Source of the DNA: Clitoria ternatea
Lineage: Eukaryota > Streptophyta > Magnoliopsida > Fabales > Fabaceae
DNA: 64,000 nucleotides
Direction of reading: 5' to 3'
Assembly (NCBI GenBank): GCA_037962975.1
Contig: CM075675.1
Span: 105,732,218 to 105,796,217, forward strand
A model generated the notes under the pieces. It saw nothing but the letters and a program-made list of their open reading frames with translations. It was not told the DNA's origin and did no database searches. The position numbers were made by a program, and so were the translations under genes. Positions 1 through 11,597 of this stretch are shown here, piece by piece (within the stretch, counting starts at the first letter, position 1; every line of letters starts with the position of its first letter).

Positions 1-1220
1 ATCTTTATTCTTGCCAATAAACAAGCTCTTAGCCATATGGCCAACTCTCTTGATTTTTATTTTATTTTTTTGTTTAGGAAGAGGGGATACAAAAACCCTA
101 ATATTCTAGATGACCACAAATACTCTTTAAACTTAAAAAGGGGTCGGCCAACTCTCTTGATTATTGATCATTTAGTTACTTTTGGCCCAACGTTTAATTA
201 AACTGCCGCTATTTTTTCCTTCACCTCGTCTCCACCCCAGTCAAAAGCTGCCAGTGTGGAAGATAAGAATTTAGGCTTTATCGACGGGCGTAAAAGAATT
301 ACAGTTTTGTCGAAATGCAATTTGAATTCCGTCAAATTCTTACTTGTATATTTTTCGCATTCACTAACTGTAAATATTGACGTGTTTGTTTCTTAATTTT
401 CATGCGAAAATATGTATATCCGCAAATAGTAGTTATTTGTTAGAAATATTTGAATTCCGTCAAACTTTTTACATGTTCGTTTCTTAATTTCCATGCAAAA
501 CCTTTCCTATCCGCAAAAATTAGTTTTTTATTAGCAATATGGGCGGAAGAAATTCAAACCCACATTCTATTTCCATACATTCTCCAATTGCACTTCTCTT
601 ATATATATATATATATAAACATAAAAATACAAACTTAAAATGATTATGAGAATCGCAAACTTTCTATAAGATTTTCCAACCATTCTTGGCACCTCCATCA
701 GTTCATCTACCATCCAAAACATGCCCTTTAACCACAGATATAGTCCATAAAAACACAAGATAAAGAAGAAAATGCCAACCCCTCTCAACGCCCTGTAACG
801 CCTAAGCGTTGAGACTCCAACAATAAACGGCCTTTTGAAAGGGTACCTTTCAATTACTCCCCACCCATATATATGTATGGCTAAAAACTACTCAACTTGA
901 CATTAGACTTGTAAACAAATAACTGGAAATGAACTGCGATGACATGAATAAAGGAGAAAAGATATTTTCTTCACACAACGTCTGGAACTGGACAAAAGAA
1001 AAATGAGAAACAATTATAGTAAAAAAAAAATACCGCGAGTAGTAATTAGCAAAATTTTTTAATTATTAATTCTAAAAAATACAAAAAAAAGAGGCATTGC
1101 CACACTACAGGTAACCATCGAACATTTGGACTTGTTGCTACAAATAAAAATAGCTACCAAATTCTGTATTTCACCGCTGGGAGGAAAAAAATACTGTTCT
1201 CACTGAAGCAGCCGTTGCCT
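1..1220. other. Downstream flank of the chaperonin gene
   Basis: AT-rich sequence with no gene I can recognise. The part nearest 1220 should be the 3' untranslated region of the minus-strand chaperonin gene; no cleavage site could be fixed. A minus-strand open stretch without stops runs from about 873 down to 567. It encodes a basic segment followed by hydrophobic runs, but it has no convincing start codon and ends in a (TA)n microsatellite near 600-616. It could be a fragment of a membrane-protein exon or chance. Confidence 0.5.
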
Positions 1221-4200
1221 CTAATAGCCATATCCTAGAGAAAAAGGAACAAGGTCAGAGCCAACCACATTTGCTGTTAAAATCTAGAGCTTTGTTATGA
1301 TAACATTTAAGACTTCCAAGATTTCTCATTGATAATTTGAGAAACACACGAGCTTAGATGAACAAAGAGAATTTCATTTTTTTCCCGAAAAAACGGCAAT
1401 GTGGAGAACCTACATAATACATTTCTATAAAATTGATCTCTAAGTGAAAGCCTTAAGAATTACATACCTGAATTGTCCATGGGGTTGCCGGCAGGTACAG
1501 GCTCGGGTTCCTTTATTTCAACAACCACGCAGTCTGACATTAAGAAGGTTTTGGCAACAGAGGCCGCATGTTCCAGGCAACATCTGACCACCTGTACAAA
1601 GGAGTAGGATTCTTGAGTATTCAGAGTTTCATAATTATGGTCATTCAAGTTCAATACACGCAATGTCCCACCCAATAACCTATACTTCGAACCTTAGACG
1701 GATCAATTAGATAATAATTTGGTCCAGGCCCAGCAACTAGTGATAGCATGGAAATCTCATGCAAGTTTAAAACTAACAATTCTAAAACAGTATATCACCT
1801 TTGTCGGATCAATGATTCCTGCAGCCATTAAATCTTCATATTGTCCAGTGGCAGCATTATATCCATATCTTGGATTGTCACTGGACAAGACCTAACCACA
1901 GAAAAGGTCACATTATCACAAGTTCATAGGTAGAGCAAAGAGAATGTCAAATTGAGTAAATCTTTAGTACCTTCTCACTCACAACACTTCCATTTACACC
2001 AGCATTTTTGGCAATTAATTTTAGAGGGTAACTAAGAGCTCTTTTCACAATATCAGCTCCAACCTGCAACAAATCAAAATTCCAAGGTCATGATCAGTTT
2101 AAAAATTGGACGAAAAAACAGTCAAGGAACTATCCCAAACACCCAAAATGAAAGCATCACACATGAGAAACTTGTAATCCTGCCATATTGAATAAATGAC
2201 TCACTTTTTCTTCATCATTCTCAAGGTTATCCCTGATTGCATCAACCTTTGATGCAAGTCTCAACAGAGTGCAGCCCCCACCAACTACAATACCTTCCTC
2301 AACAGCTGCCTGAAAATCAACAAAATATTAGGTCACAGGCATAGAATGAAAAAAAGAACCAAGTATCTTGGGAAAGAAAAGATTACCTTCGTAGCATTAA
2401 GAGCATCTTCAACTCTCAATTTCTTTTCTTTAAGCTCTGTCTCTGTTTGTGCTCCAACCTACACATGTATGCAACAGGACTTGCTCTAGTAGATTGACTT
2501 CTACAGATTACAATATTGCCATATTTCAGTGAATTCATTACCTGTATCACGGCCACACCACCAGACAACTTTGCAATTCTCTCATTCAACTTTTCCTTCT
2601 CATACTCTTGCTCTGCAGCCTGTCAACACAATTGTATTGTTAGAACATGCAGAAGAATGATCCACTGTCCTAGTCTCTTGTATTAGAGAACTTATCCCTG
2701 TGCGACTATCATGTGCATGTTTCTACTTATGCATGTATTCTGTATATCAATCAATCCCTAAAAACTAGTTCTCCCTTGTTGAGAAACCATTAACATGCAC
2801 TTGAGATTCAAAAATATTCTGTATATTCATTAATGAGGAATTGCTACAATTATATACAAAACAAAAGGAGACATAATAGGAGACATAATGCATAAAACAG
2901 GGCATAAAGAAAGGCATACAGCAAGGCTTTCTAGAAAAGCTAAGGAACCTGACAAATAAATACAGGTATTTTAACACTCCCCCTCAAGCTGGAGCATACA
3001 AATCATATGCACCAAGCTTGGAACATATAGATTGAATCCTAGGTCCTCTCAAGGATTTAGTCAGGATATCTGCTGGCTGGTCATTAGAGTTGATAAATTC
3101 AGTGTGAATTTCCTTGGACAGAATCTTCTCCCTTATAAAGTGACAATCAATCTCGATGTGTTTGGTTCTCTCATGAAACACCGGATTGGAGGCAATGTGA
3201 AGAGCTGCCTGATTATCACAATATAATGTCATTTTGTCAATATCACAAAATTTCAGCTCTTGAAGAAATTGTTTAATCCATATAAGTTCACATGTAACCA
3301 TAGCCATAGACCTGTATTCAGCCTCTGCACTGGACCGAGCAACAACATTTTGTTTCTTGCTTTTCCATGAGATGATATTTCCCCCAATGGAAACACAATA
3401 TCCTGAGGTAGATCTCCTATCTATGGGACAACCAGCCCAATCCGCATCACAATATCCTGTAATCTGAGTGTGACCTTTGTCTTCATATAACAGTCCCTGT
3501 CCTGGAGCCTTCTTCAAATACCTGAGAATACGAATGACAGCATTCCAATGATCAACATGGGGTTTCTGCATAAATTGACTAACAACCCCAACAGCAAAGG
3601 AAATGTCAGGTCTTGTAATGGTAAGATAAATGAGTTTGCCTACTAGCCTCCTATATCTCTCAGCATCAGGATAGATTTCACCCTGATCCACCATGAGCTT
3701 CTGATTTGGGTCCATAGGACTATCAATTGGTTTACAATTTTCCAGACCTGTCTCTTGTAGAATATCAAGGGCATACTTCCTTTGTGAGATCACAACACCA
3801 TCTTTTGATTGAGCCACTTCAATTCCGAGAAAGTACTTCAAATAACCCAGGTCTTTGGTTTGAAAATGACTGAATAGATGTTTCTTTAACTGAGATATCT
3901 TGGCAGCGTCATTTCCTGTAATTACTATATCATCCACATAGACAATTAGATACACACATTTTCCAGGAGATGTAAAACAATAGAAAACAGAATGATCTGC
4001 TTCACTTCTTTTCAGTCCGAAGAGCTGCACAATGTGACTAAATTTACCAAACCATGCTCGAGGAGATTGCTTCAACCCATAGAGAGATCGATTTAGTTTG
4101 CATACTAAGCCACACTCCCCCTGAGCAACAAATCCAGGAGGTTGCTCCATATAAATTTCCTCCTCAAGGTCACCGTGAAGAAAGGCATTTTTAATATCTA

Positions 4201-7200
4201 GTTGATGTAGAGGCCAATGACGCATGGCAGCCATAGCAAGAAACAGACGAACTGTGGTAATTTTAGCCACCGGAGAGAATGTGTCACAATAATCAAGGCC
4301 ATAGATCTGAGTGTATCCCTTGGCGACTAACCGGGCTTTAAGGCGATCAACGTTACCATCAGAGCCAACTTTGATAGCATAGACCCACCTGCAACCAACA
4401 GTTTTCTTCCCAGGAGGAAGAGGGACAAGTTTCCAAGTGCCATTGTGTTCAAGAGCCTGCATTTCATCAATCATGGCCTGTCGCCATCCAGGATGATCAA
4501 GTGCTTCATGGATATTTTTAGGAATGGTGAGAGATGATAAGGAAAAAACACAAGAGAGATATGAAGAGGACAATCTATGATAACTCAAGAAATTATGAAT
4601 TGGATGTGGGTTTCGAGTTGAACGATTACCTTTTCTAAGGGCGATGGGCCAGGCTGTAGCACAATCAGGTGACGCATTCGAAGGAGCCATGGTCTGAGGA
4701 TCTGTTGGGGAAGGAACAGGATCACGAGGAGGTGACTCTGGTGAAGTAGAACTAACGCGTTGTGTCCTGCGTTGATATGTGATGAGAGGTGGAGGGGCAG
4801 CCTCAACAGAACTAGATGGATTAGCTGGAATTTCAGTCACATTTTGGTAAGAATTGCTCATTGGACCAGATAATGGTACAGGAAGGACCTGTTGAAGGGT
4901 AGAAGAATAGTCTATGGAAGGATTGAAAAAGGGTGTGTCTTCAAAGAAAGATACATCAGCTGACATATAATACCGTTTAGTAGTTGGTGAATAACACCTG
5001 TAACCTTTTTGAAGACGAGAGTACCCCAAGAAGACACATTTAATAGCTCTAGCAGAGAGTTTGTCTAAGCCTGGAGTAAGGTCATGAACAAAACAAGTAC
5101 AACCAAATACCTTGGGAGAGACATGAAAGAGAGGATCATGAGGAAACAAAATGGAATGAGGAATTTGATTTTTGAGAAAGGAAGAAGGCATCCTGTTTAT
5201 CAAAAAACAGGCTGTGAGAACTGCATCTCCCCAGTGATGGACAGGAACATTTGAATTTATCATTAGGGAACGTGCAACGTCAAGGAGATGGCGATTTTTC
5301 CTTTCTGCTATACCATTTTGTTGAGGGGTATGAGGACATGTGGATTGATGTAAAATACCTTGTGAAGACAAAAATGAGGATAAATCATGGGAAAAATATT
5401 CTTTAGCATTATCACTTCGAAAAATTTTAATTGTTTTCCCAAATTGGTTTTTAACCTCATTAAAGAAGGTCATAAAAATAGGTAAAAGTTCAGACCTTTC
5501 TTTCATTAAATAAACCCAAGTACATCGAGAAAATTCATCAATGAAGGTTACAAAATATCTAAAACCAAAGGATGTGACACGACTTGGACCCCAAATATCA
5601 GAGTGAATGATAGAAAAAACTGAATCACATCTTTCCTTATTCTGTGGAGGAAATGTGGACCTAACATGTTTTCCTAATTGGCATGACTCACAATCTAAAG
5701 CTTGAAGATGCTTAAGACTAGGGACCATTATCTTCAATTTGGCTAGACTTGGGTGACCTAGACGATCATGCAGGAGTTTTGGTGTTGAGGCTGCAAAACA
5801 AGACACAGGAGGGCTAGGTTTTAAATAATATAAACCTCGTGATTCATGTCCTTCTCCAATCAGACGCCCCGTACCATGTTCCTGAATAACAAAGGAATCA
5901 GCGTTGAAAGTTACAGAACAATTTAATGAACGGGTTAATTGAATCAAGGAAATTAAATTATAAGGACAGTGGGGAATAAACAATACAGAATTTAATTTTA
6001 AGGAAGGAGACAAAGGAACTTGACCAATTCCTTGGGATGCAACCTGAGACCCATTGGCTACAGTAATAAAATGGGGAATATTTGGAGAAGAGATAGATGA
6101 GAATGAGGATTTGTTACCAGAAATGTGGTCAGAAGCACCTGAGTCAAGAATCCAAGGACTGCAATCCTCCGTGGATTGAGAGATACAGGCTGTTGAACCA
6201 CTTGGCATGGAAACAGATTTTTCATATTTCAGCTTCAAATACTCTTGGTACTCCTCATCAGAAAGTTTAGTGTCGGTTTTTTCTGATTTAGCTATATGTG
6301 CAGCCTTGTCAGGAAAACCGTGCAGGGAGAAGCAATTCTCTTGAGTATGACCCATTCGCTTGCAGTAAGAGCATTGAGGTCGTCCATTTCTTCCACCACG
6401 ACCTCCTCTGTTGCTGCGACCCCCTCTAGTACTACGTGGAGCTGCCAAGGCAGATGCTTCCACAATTTCAGCTGAATTTTCTCCTTTCATCAAGGTGGGA
6501 ACACGAAGGAGTCTAGTAACAAGAGAGTCCATTGATGGGACTTTATCACCAGCAAGAATTTGGTCACGCACATGATCAAAATCTGAATGTAGACTTCTCA
6601 GGATAAGGACCATGTAAAATTTATCCAGCTTTTTATTAACCTCCTCCAATGAATCTGCCACAAGGAATCTCTTCAGTTCTTCCACAGCAGCCCGAGCTTT
6701 AGCAACATGAGCAATCATATCATGATTGGTCTGGTTTAGGCCAGCCACTTTCTGGGTCGCATCAAACAGACGTTGAATGTCATTGGCAAATATATCCTGA
6801 GCCTTCTTCCAGAAAGAGCAACACGTTTTGAAGGACCGAAGAAATTCTAAGACTTCTGGTTCAACAGATTGCCATAGCACAGCACATAGTTGAAAATCAA
6901 GCTTCTCCCATTCAGATTTTTTAGTATTGGACACAGCTGTAGCTTCCTTCTCCAAGTGGTCATGGTACCCTTGGCCAAGAAACCACAACTCAACTGAGGC
7001 AGACCAAGATAAATAATTTTTCCAGTTTAGTTTGGCAGTAGTAATGGTTGGGGTACCAGAAAAAGCACAAACAGGCCCAGCAGAAGCCATTTTAGGGAAA
7101 AATAAAGCCCAAAAAGGAGAAAAATTAGAGAAATAGTTGTTCAAGCTTGGCAAAACTTGAACCCGAGACTTGGAACAGAGAGGGGAGGAGAAACCGAGCC

Positions 7201-9733
7201 AGGCGAGCCAGGTCCGGTGAAGAAGCGGTCACCGGAGGGCGGCGCGTGGGCTTCACGCGCCGGAGCGTGGACGGAGCTTGGGCGGCGCGTGAGGGCGCGT
7301 GAGCGAGCCGTCGGGGACGCGGTTACCAGGGATAGGCCGCGCTCTTCAAGGCGATCCTAACCCTAGGTTCGCCGGAGAAAAAGGTGCCGGTTGACGGTGG
7401 CCGGCGACGGGCGGCGGCGGCGGGCGGCGGCGGGCGGCGGCGGGCGGCGGCGCCGCTGACTGCAGAGCAGGATCGAACCTGCTCTGATACCAACTTGAGA
7501 TTCAAAAATATTCTGTATATTCATTAATGAGGAATTGCTACAATTATATACAAAACAAAAGGAGACATAATAGGAGACATAATGCATAAAACAGGGCATA
7601 AAGAAAGGCATACAGCAAGGCTTTCTAGAAAAGCTAAGGAACCTGACAAATAAATACAGGTATTTTAACACATGCTTTCTGCATAATGACTTCAAGAAAC
7701 CCTGCACATGCGGCATGTGCAAACATTTAGGTGGAGAGAGTAAGAGAAAGAGAGAAGAAAACCTCAATTTGGTTCCTTATTTGTGCAACTCTCTTGTTCA
7801 CAACTTCCTGTGTACTTCCATCACCAACAATTGTGGTTGTATCCTTAGTGAGCACCACCTTGGAGGCATGTCCCAGGACCTCCTTCCCAGCTTTGTCAAG
7901 AGTAAGGCCAACCTCTTCTCTGATTACCGTACCTGTAAGCCAATTGAGAAAATGCATATGGTTATCAACGGCCGGTAAAGTAAAAGATACAGAAAAGAAC
8001 ATATATAATAATTATAATTTCAAATTAGACAGAACAATCAGAGGCATAACCCTCTCAAATTTAGTTACCTCCTGTCAAGACAGCAATATCATCAAGGTAC
8101 TGGCTCTTGCGTTCTCCAAATCCAGGGGCCTTAAGTGCGGCAATCTTCAGTGATCCTCTAAGTCTGTTCACCACAAGTGTTGCTAAAGCTTCTTGTTCAA
8201 TATCCTCTGCAATAATCAATATCGGGTATCCACTTCTGATTGCATCCTCAAGAATGTTAATAAGATCCCTTGCGTTGGTTATCTTCTTATCAACCAACAG
8301 CAACTGCCCAAAATATGCACCATAAAAATTAAGTAAACATACAGGATAAAGGATGTTAAAAATAGTGAGTTAGAAGGAACAGAACACAAAAGACAAAAAA
8401 TGTCACACCTTGCAGTTCTCATACTCAACAGACATTTTCTCACTGTCAGTAACAAAGTATGGAGAAATATAACCACGGTCAAATTGCATCCCCTCGACAA
8501 CATATAAACTGTTATCAGCACTCTTTCCCTCCTCAAGTGTCACGACACCCTTCCTACCAACCTTACTCAATGCTTCGGCTATCATGTTACCAACTTCATA
8601 GTTGTTCCCTGCACTGACTGCTGCCACATCTGCCAACTCACTATCTTCAACCTGGAATCCACCCAAACACAACTCTCGAGTCTTAAAAAACGAGTAAAAC
8701 AATTACCCAACAATGAATCACTAGAGCATGTCAACAAATTGAAATTTTCGAATACCCTATATAAATTATTAATCATGCTTAAACACAAACAAATACACAA
8801 AAAGTGAAAAAATAGAGAAATGTTTCACCTCTTTTGACATCTGTTTAAGATCGGATACAAGGGCTTTCGCTGTCTTTTCAATGCCACGAGTAATGAGCAC
8901 AGGATTGGCACCAGCTGCTACAACCTACAAAAATTGACAGAATTAAATCAATGACAATAAAGGAAAACCAACCCAAACCAATTAATTATTACTAATTATA
9001 TTTTCAAAACAAACAAGTCTCACACCTTGACACCTTCTGCGATAAGACCCTGTGCTAAAACGACAGAAGTGGTGGTTCCATCACCAGCCAAGTCATTTGT
9101 CTTGGCAGCTGCTTGTCTCACCAACTTAGCACCAATATTCTCAACGGGATCCTCCAACTCAACCTTTCCAAACCAAACATCAGCAAAAACAATTATTTAA
9201 ACCCGAAATACGGAAAACAAGAGCACCTAAACAAATTCAAACCATTCCAATTATAATTCACAAAACAGATAGCCATAAACACAGCAAAATCCAAAACAAG
9301 CTTGATAAAGAAATAAACCTCTTTAGCAACGGTGACACCATCGTTAACGATTTTTGGCGAACCATACTTGCTCTCGAGGACAACGTTCCTTCCCTTAGGG
9401 CCAAGAGTGACCCCGACGAGATCCGCGAGCTTGTTAACGCCACTCTGAAAACGTAAACAAGATTATCACAAACATCAAAACGCAGTGTTTCGCGGTAATA
9501 ACCAACAATACTTGAAGTAGTACAGTACATGGTACCTGAAGCTTCTTGATAGCGGTGCCGTCTTTGTTGAAATGCAATTCTTTAGCCATGGCGGAGACCT
9601 TGGCGTTGCGCCTGGAGACGATGACGCGGTTGGTGCGGCGAGTGCCGGCGGCGAAGGGGAAGGAGGAAATGGAGGCGGAGGAGGAGAGGTTGTAGGCGGC
9701 GACGGAGGACATTGCGGAGAAGGTGGAAGCCAT
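1221..9733 (-). CDS. CPN60B: Chaperonin-60 subunit beta, chloroplastic (14 exons)
   Basis: Stromal group I chaperonin subunit (RuBisCO large-subunit-binding protein beta) that folds imported and plastid-made proteins with ATP. I read 14 coding exons, all with GT-AG introns: 9536-9733, 9319-9444, 9026-9163, 8829-8924, 8409-8651, 8069-8303, 7763-7932, 2542-2619, 2387-2458, 2205-2309, 1971-2063, 1799-1891, 1468-1591 and 1221-1234. They sum to 1785 nt, 594 codons plus stop, the usual family length. The first about 50 residues are rich in Ser, Ala and basic residues, as in a transit peptide. The family motifs [10 protein letters not shown] and AGDGTTT are present, and the protein ends in GYGY. Intron 7 (2620-7762) holds a complete copia element; without it that intron would be about 266 bp. 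The last exon adds only four codons. No disabling change was seen. Confidence 0.96.
2799..2976 (-). repeat. Copia 3' LTR
   Basis: 178 bp copy matching 7493-7670 base for base by eye. Read on the minus strand it begins TGTTAAAATACC and ends CTCAAGT. The polypurine tract lies immediately upstream at 2977-2990 (minus-strand CTTGAGGGGGAG). The left TSD CATGC is at 2794-2798. Confidence 0.93.
2984..7090 (-). CDS. Copia gag-pol polyprotein
   Basis: Single open frame of about 1368 codons from ATG 7088-7090; the frame is open further upstream but only with a non-ATG start. In order it shows a UBN2-type gag, a zinc knuckle ([14 protein letters not shown], near residue 240), aspartic protease DSGASD near 315, and a GAG-pre-integrase HHCC region. 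Next come the integrase core with HSDIWG near 495, DNAKEYF near 558 and [11 protein letters not shown] downstream, reverse transcriptase with YVDD near 1051, and RNase H with CDADWAG, SSAEAEY and CDNQAALH. All these catalytic motifs are present and no stop or frameshift interrupts them. It would produce the virus-like particle proteins and enzymes for copy-and-paste transposition. Confidence 0.96.
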   Translation of the reverse strand: MASAGPVCAFSGTPTITTAKLNWKNYLSWSASVELWFLGQGYHDHLEKEATAVSNTKKSEWEKLDFQLCAVLWQSVEPEVLEFLRSFKTCCSFWKKAQDIFANDIQRLFDATQKVAGLNQTNHDMIAHVAKARAAVEELKRFLVADSLEEVNKKLDKFYMVLILRSLHSDFDHVRDQILAGDKVPSMDSLVTRLLRVPTLMKGENSAEIVEASALAAPRSTRGGRSNRGGRGGRNGRPQCSYCKRMGHTQENCFSLHGFPDKAAHIAKSEKTDTKLSDEEYQEYLKLKYEKSVSMPSGSTACISQSTEDCSPWILDSGASDHISGNKSSFSSISSPNIPHFITVANGSQVASQGIGQVPLSPSLKLNSVLFIPHCPYNLISLIQLTRSLNCSVTFNADSFVIQEHGTGRLIGEGHESRGLYYLKPSPPVSCFAASTPKLLHDRLGHPSLAKLKIMVPSLKHLQALDCESCQLGKHVRSTFPPQNKERCDSVFSIIHSDIWGPSRVTSFGFRYFVTFIDEFSRCTWVYLMKERSELLPIFMTFFNEVKNQFGKTIKIFRSDNAKEYFSHDLSSFLSSQGILHQSTCPHTPQQNGIAERKNRHLLDVARSLMINSNVPVHHWGDAVLTACFLINRMPSSFLKNQIPHSILFPHDPLFHVSPKVFGCTCFVHDLTPGLDKLSARAIKCVFLGYSRLQKGYRCYSPTTKRYYMSADVSFFEDTPFFNPSIDYSSTLQQVLPVPLSGPMSNSYQNVTEIPANPSSSVEAAPPPLITYQRRTQRVSSTSPESPPRDPVPSPTDPQTMAPSNASPDCATAWPIALRKGNRSTRNPHPIHNFLSYHRLSSSYLSCVFSLSSLTIPKNIHEALDHPGWRQAMIDEMQALEHNGTWKLVPLPPGKKTVGCRWVYAIKVGSDGNVDRLKARLVAKGYTQIYGLDYCDTFSPVAKITTVRLFLAMAAMRHWPLHQLDIKNAFLHGDLEEEIYMEQPPGFVAQGECGLVCKLNRSLYGLKQSPRAWFGKFSHIVQLFGLKRSEADHSVFYCFTSPGKCVYLIVYVDDIVITGNDAAKISQLKKHLFSHFQTKDLGYLKYFLGIEVAQSKDGVVISQRKYALDILQETGLENCKPIDSPMDPNQKLMVDQGEIYPDAERYRRLVGKLIYLTITRPDISFAVGVVSQFMQKPHVDHWNAVIRILRYLKKAPGQGLLYEDKGHTQITGYCDADWAGCPIDRRSTSGYCVSIGGNIISWKSKKQNVVARSSAEAEYRSMAMVTCELIWIKQFLQELKFCDIDKMTLYCDNQAALHIASNPVFHERTKHIEIDCHFIREKILSKEIHTEFINSNDQPADILTKSLRGPRIQSICSKLGAYDLYAPA
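7091..7480 (-). other. Copia 5' untranslated leader, GC-rich
   Basis: The leader between primer-binding site and polyprotein start is strikingly GC-rich (about 7160-7455), unlike the AT-rich element and host. It includes a short tandem run of GGCGGCGGGC-like units at about 7411-7452. Several frames are open here only because of base composition. It could form strong RNA structure; no function is shown. Confidence 0.7.
7481..7492 (-). other. Copia primer-binding site (initiator tRNA-Met)
   Basis: Minus-strand TGGTATCAGAGC abuts the 5' LTR with no spacer. This is the classic plant sequence complementary to the 3' end of initiator tRNA-Met, which primes minus-strand DNA synthesis. Confidence 0.93.
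7493..7670 (-). repeat. Copia 5' LTR
   Basis: 178 bp LTR identical to the 3' copy, followed on its right by the TSD CATGC at 7671-7675. It should hold the promoter and polyadenylation signals of the element. The 3' terminal dinucleotide of the LTR appears to be GT, not the canonical CA, because the trinucleotide AGT after CTCA is present in both LTR copies. Confidence 0.93.
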
Positions 9734-10020
9734 GGTAGTGGCTAGGGTTTAAGAGAGGGTTGAAGGAGTGTGAGTGGATAACGCGAGGTAGAAGGTTTGT
9801 TGTTGTTGTTGTTGTTGTGTATAGTGTGGTGGTTTTGACGGAAAAAAGAAATGGGAAGAGATTAGGTTTTTATTGTTACAATGCGGAAAGGGGAGAAGAT
9901 TTGATCCTGAAGCTTCGGTTTAATCTGGACCGTTGGATGCACATCGCTTTTGTCCTGCGTTGGAATGCTCTAGAACTTTTGGTTGTTAGTTAACGAAAAT
10001 AAATCCCCTGCGGTCGGACT
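9734..10020 (-). promoter_or_regulatory. CPN60B leader and proximal promoter
   Basis: The sequence just upstream of the CPN60B start, read on the minus strand, is CT-rich with a run of CAA repeats (plus strand 9797-9815), typical of a plant leader. A telo-box-like AAACCCTA sits at 9743-9750. Plus-strand 9963-9975 reads GAATGCTCTAGAA, three alternating 5-bp heat-shock-element units with one mismatch in the middle unit. A heat-shock site is plausible for a chaperonin gene, but binding is inferred. Confidence 0.5.
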
Positions 10021-11597
10021 TACGGAGAATATGTATTCTCTCTTTCAATTCATATATATTATAAAATTATTAAATTTGTTTAAAATTTATAATAGTTTTT
10101 AAAATTACCTATGATTATCACTTATAATTAAATTTTATTTACTTATTCTCTCTCTATTTACTACACAATTATCATTAGAGAGATAAATAATTTAATTGAG
10201 GTATATTATTTATTATATATTGATTTCAATAAAAGCTATACATTAATAGGAGTATTTAGGTCAAAAATAATCAATAACCCTGAAATTTAAAAGAGAGTAT
10301 TATATTAAGAGACAAAAAATTTTCTAAAAATTGTCTTATATTTAAAGACGGAGTTACTATAATGTTTGTTAAAGGAAAACTTTATTTGAAAAAACATATT
10401 ATTAGGAAGAATTTTGCTTGAAAATGGAAATGTATCCACCATCCAATACGGAACATTTATATGATGGTAATCAAAGGAAGAAATTTTTAAAACTTAAATA
10501 TATATTTTTAATTTTATTTATTTATTATAGAAAAAGTAAATTTTCTTTAAAATATATTTAAAATTATATATTATATATTTGGTATACAAATTTGTGGGAT
10601 TTTTAGTGTGTTTTTACTATAAACATTTGTGTTACTAATTGAAAATAAATTTGTTTTTATGATTTAATTATAATGGGTGATGATGGTTTAGAATGAGTAT
10701 AACTACAACTTGGGTGGAGAGGGCCTATGACTTTAACCTAAATAACTTGGGAGAGCATGGATCTAGACAAACATATTCTTAGTGACTTATTTTATGTTAT
10801 TTTCTTTAGGAACTTGACCTTTAATTATGTTTGATGTCCCAATTTTCTTAAAATTCAAATATCATCTCATTTTTTAATAATTGATATGTTGGTTGTGTTT
10901 TTGCAAGAAAAAAAAGTCAAAAATTGAAGCCTAGACAAAATTTGAAGAGAATTATTAGAGGCAACTCACTCCTACAAGCACGAAAAATTTTGAAGTTTTC
11001 TCTCATACAAGCAAGTGCTCGCAAGAGCAAGATATGCGCAATATGACTTACTTAAACGTCCCGAAACACGTGTTTTGACTTATCTTGGACTTGGGAGAAG
11101 AAAGCTTGGAGCTTTTAGAGAACTTCTTCATATTTCAAGACCCTGAAGCTTCGTTTGAAGGTTTACTTCTTCTCTTTTGTTTTATTGATGTATATTGGAT
11201 TTGCCATCATGATTATGTGTGGCTAAATCTTTTTTTGTTGGGACTGGACAAACTTATTTTCAATATATAACTTTGTAGTAAATATTTATGTATGCATTAA
11301 TATCATGTTAGCATTTCATTTCTTATGCCTAGTGATTATTTTTATTTCAGAGAATATTATTTGTATGTGTTTAGGTTATCTAACGAGTCTAGCTATTTTT
11401 CTCTCACCTCTAAAAGCTACTTGTGTTATTGTCACCTTTATTTTTTACTTTTAGATCGTTGTCTGATTTTTACGAAGTGATGATAAATAAATTCTTATGT
11501 AACAAGTCAAGCCCTATAGGTTTTTCTATTCTTATATTAGATATGGATTCTATATTGTTTTCATTTTGGTAACTAGAGTTGGGTATATGGGCTGATG
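10021..11597. other. AT-rich intergenic sequence
   Basis: No supportable gene. The stretch from about 10900 to 11300 has the look of an LTR-retrotransposon leader (a CT-rich run, then an ATGATTATGTGTGGCTAA-type motif), but no matching second LTR, TSD or coding remnant was found. The 61-codon open frame at 11085-11270 resembles no family I know. Confidence 0.4.

Larger units (their letters stand above)
2799..7670 (-). mobile_element. Complete Ty1/copia LTR retrotransposon in CPN60B intron 7
   Basis: A 4872 bp element in the same orientation as the host gene. It has 178 bp LTRs at 2799-2976 and 7493-7670 that look identical, a 5-bp TSD CATGC at 2794-2798 and 7671-7675, a primer-binding site abutting the 5' LTR, a polypurine tract abutting the 3' LTR, and one long open polyprotein. 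Domain order (gag, protease, integrase, reverse transcriptase, RNase H) is copia-type. Identical LTRs and an unbroken ORF indicate a recent insertion that may still be competent. Same-strand orientation means its LTR polyadenylation signals could act on CPN60B pre-mRNA; this is inference. Confidence 0.96.

Noticed and set aside
7157..7505. Open frames rich in Arg, Gly, Pro and Ala on both strands
   Set aside because: They come from the GC-rich copia leader; no start context, domain or conservation argument supports coding.
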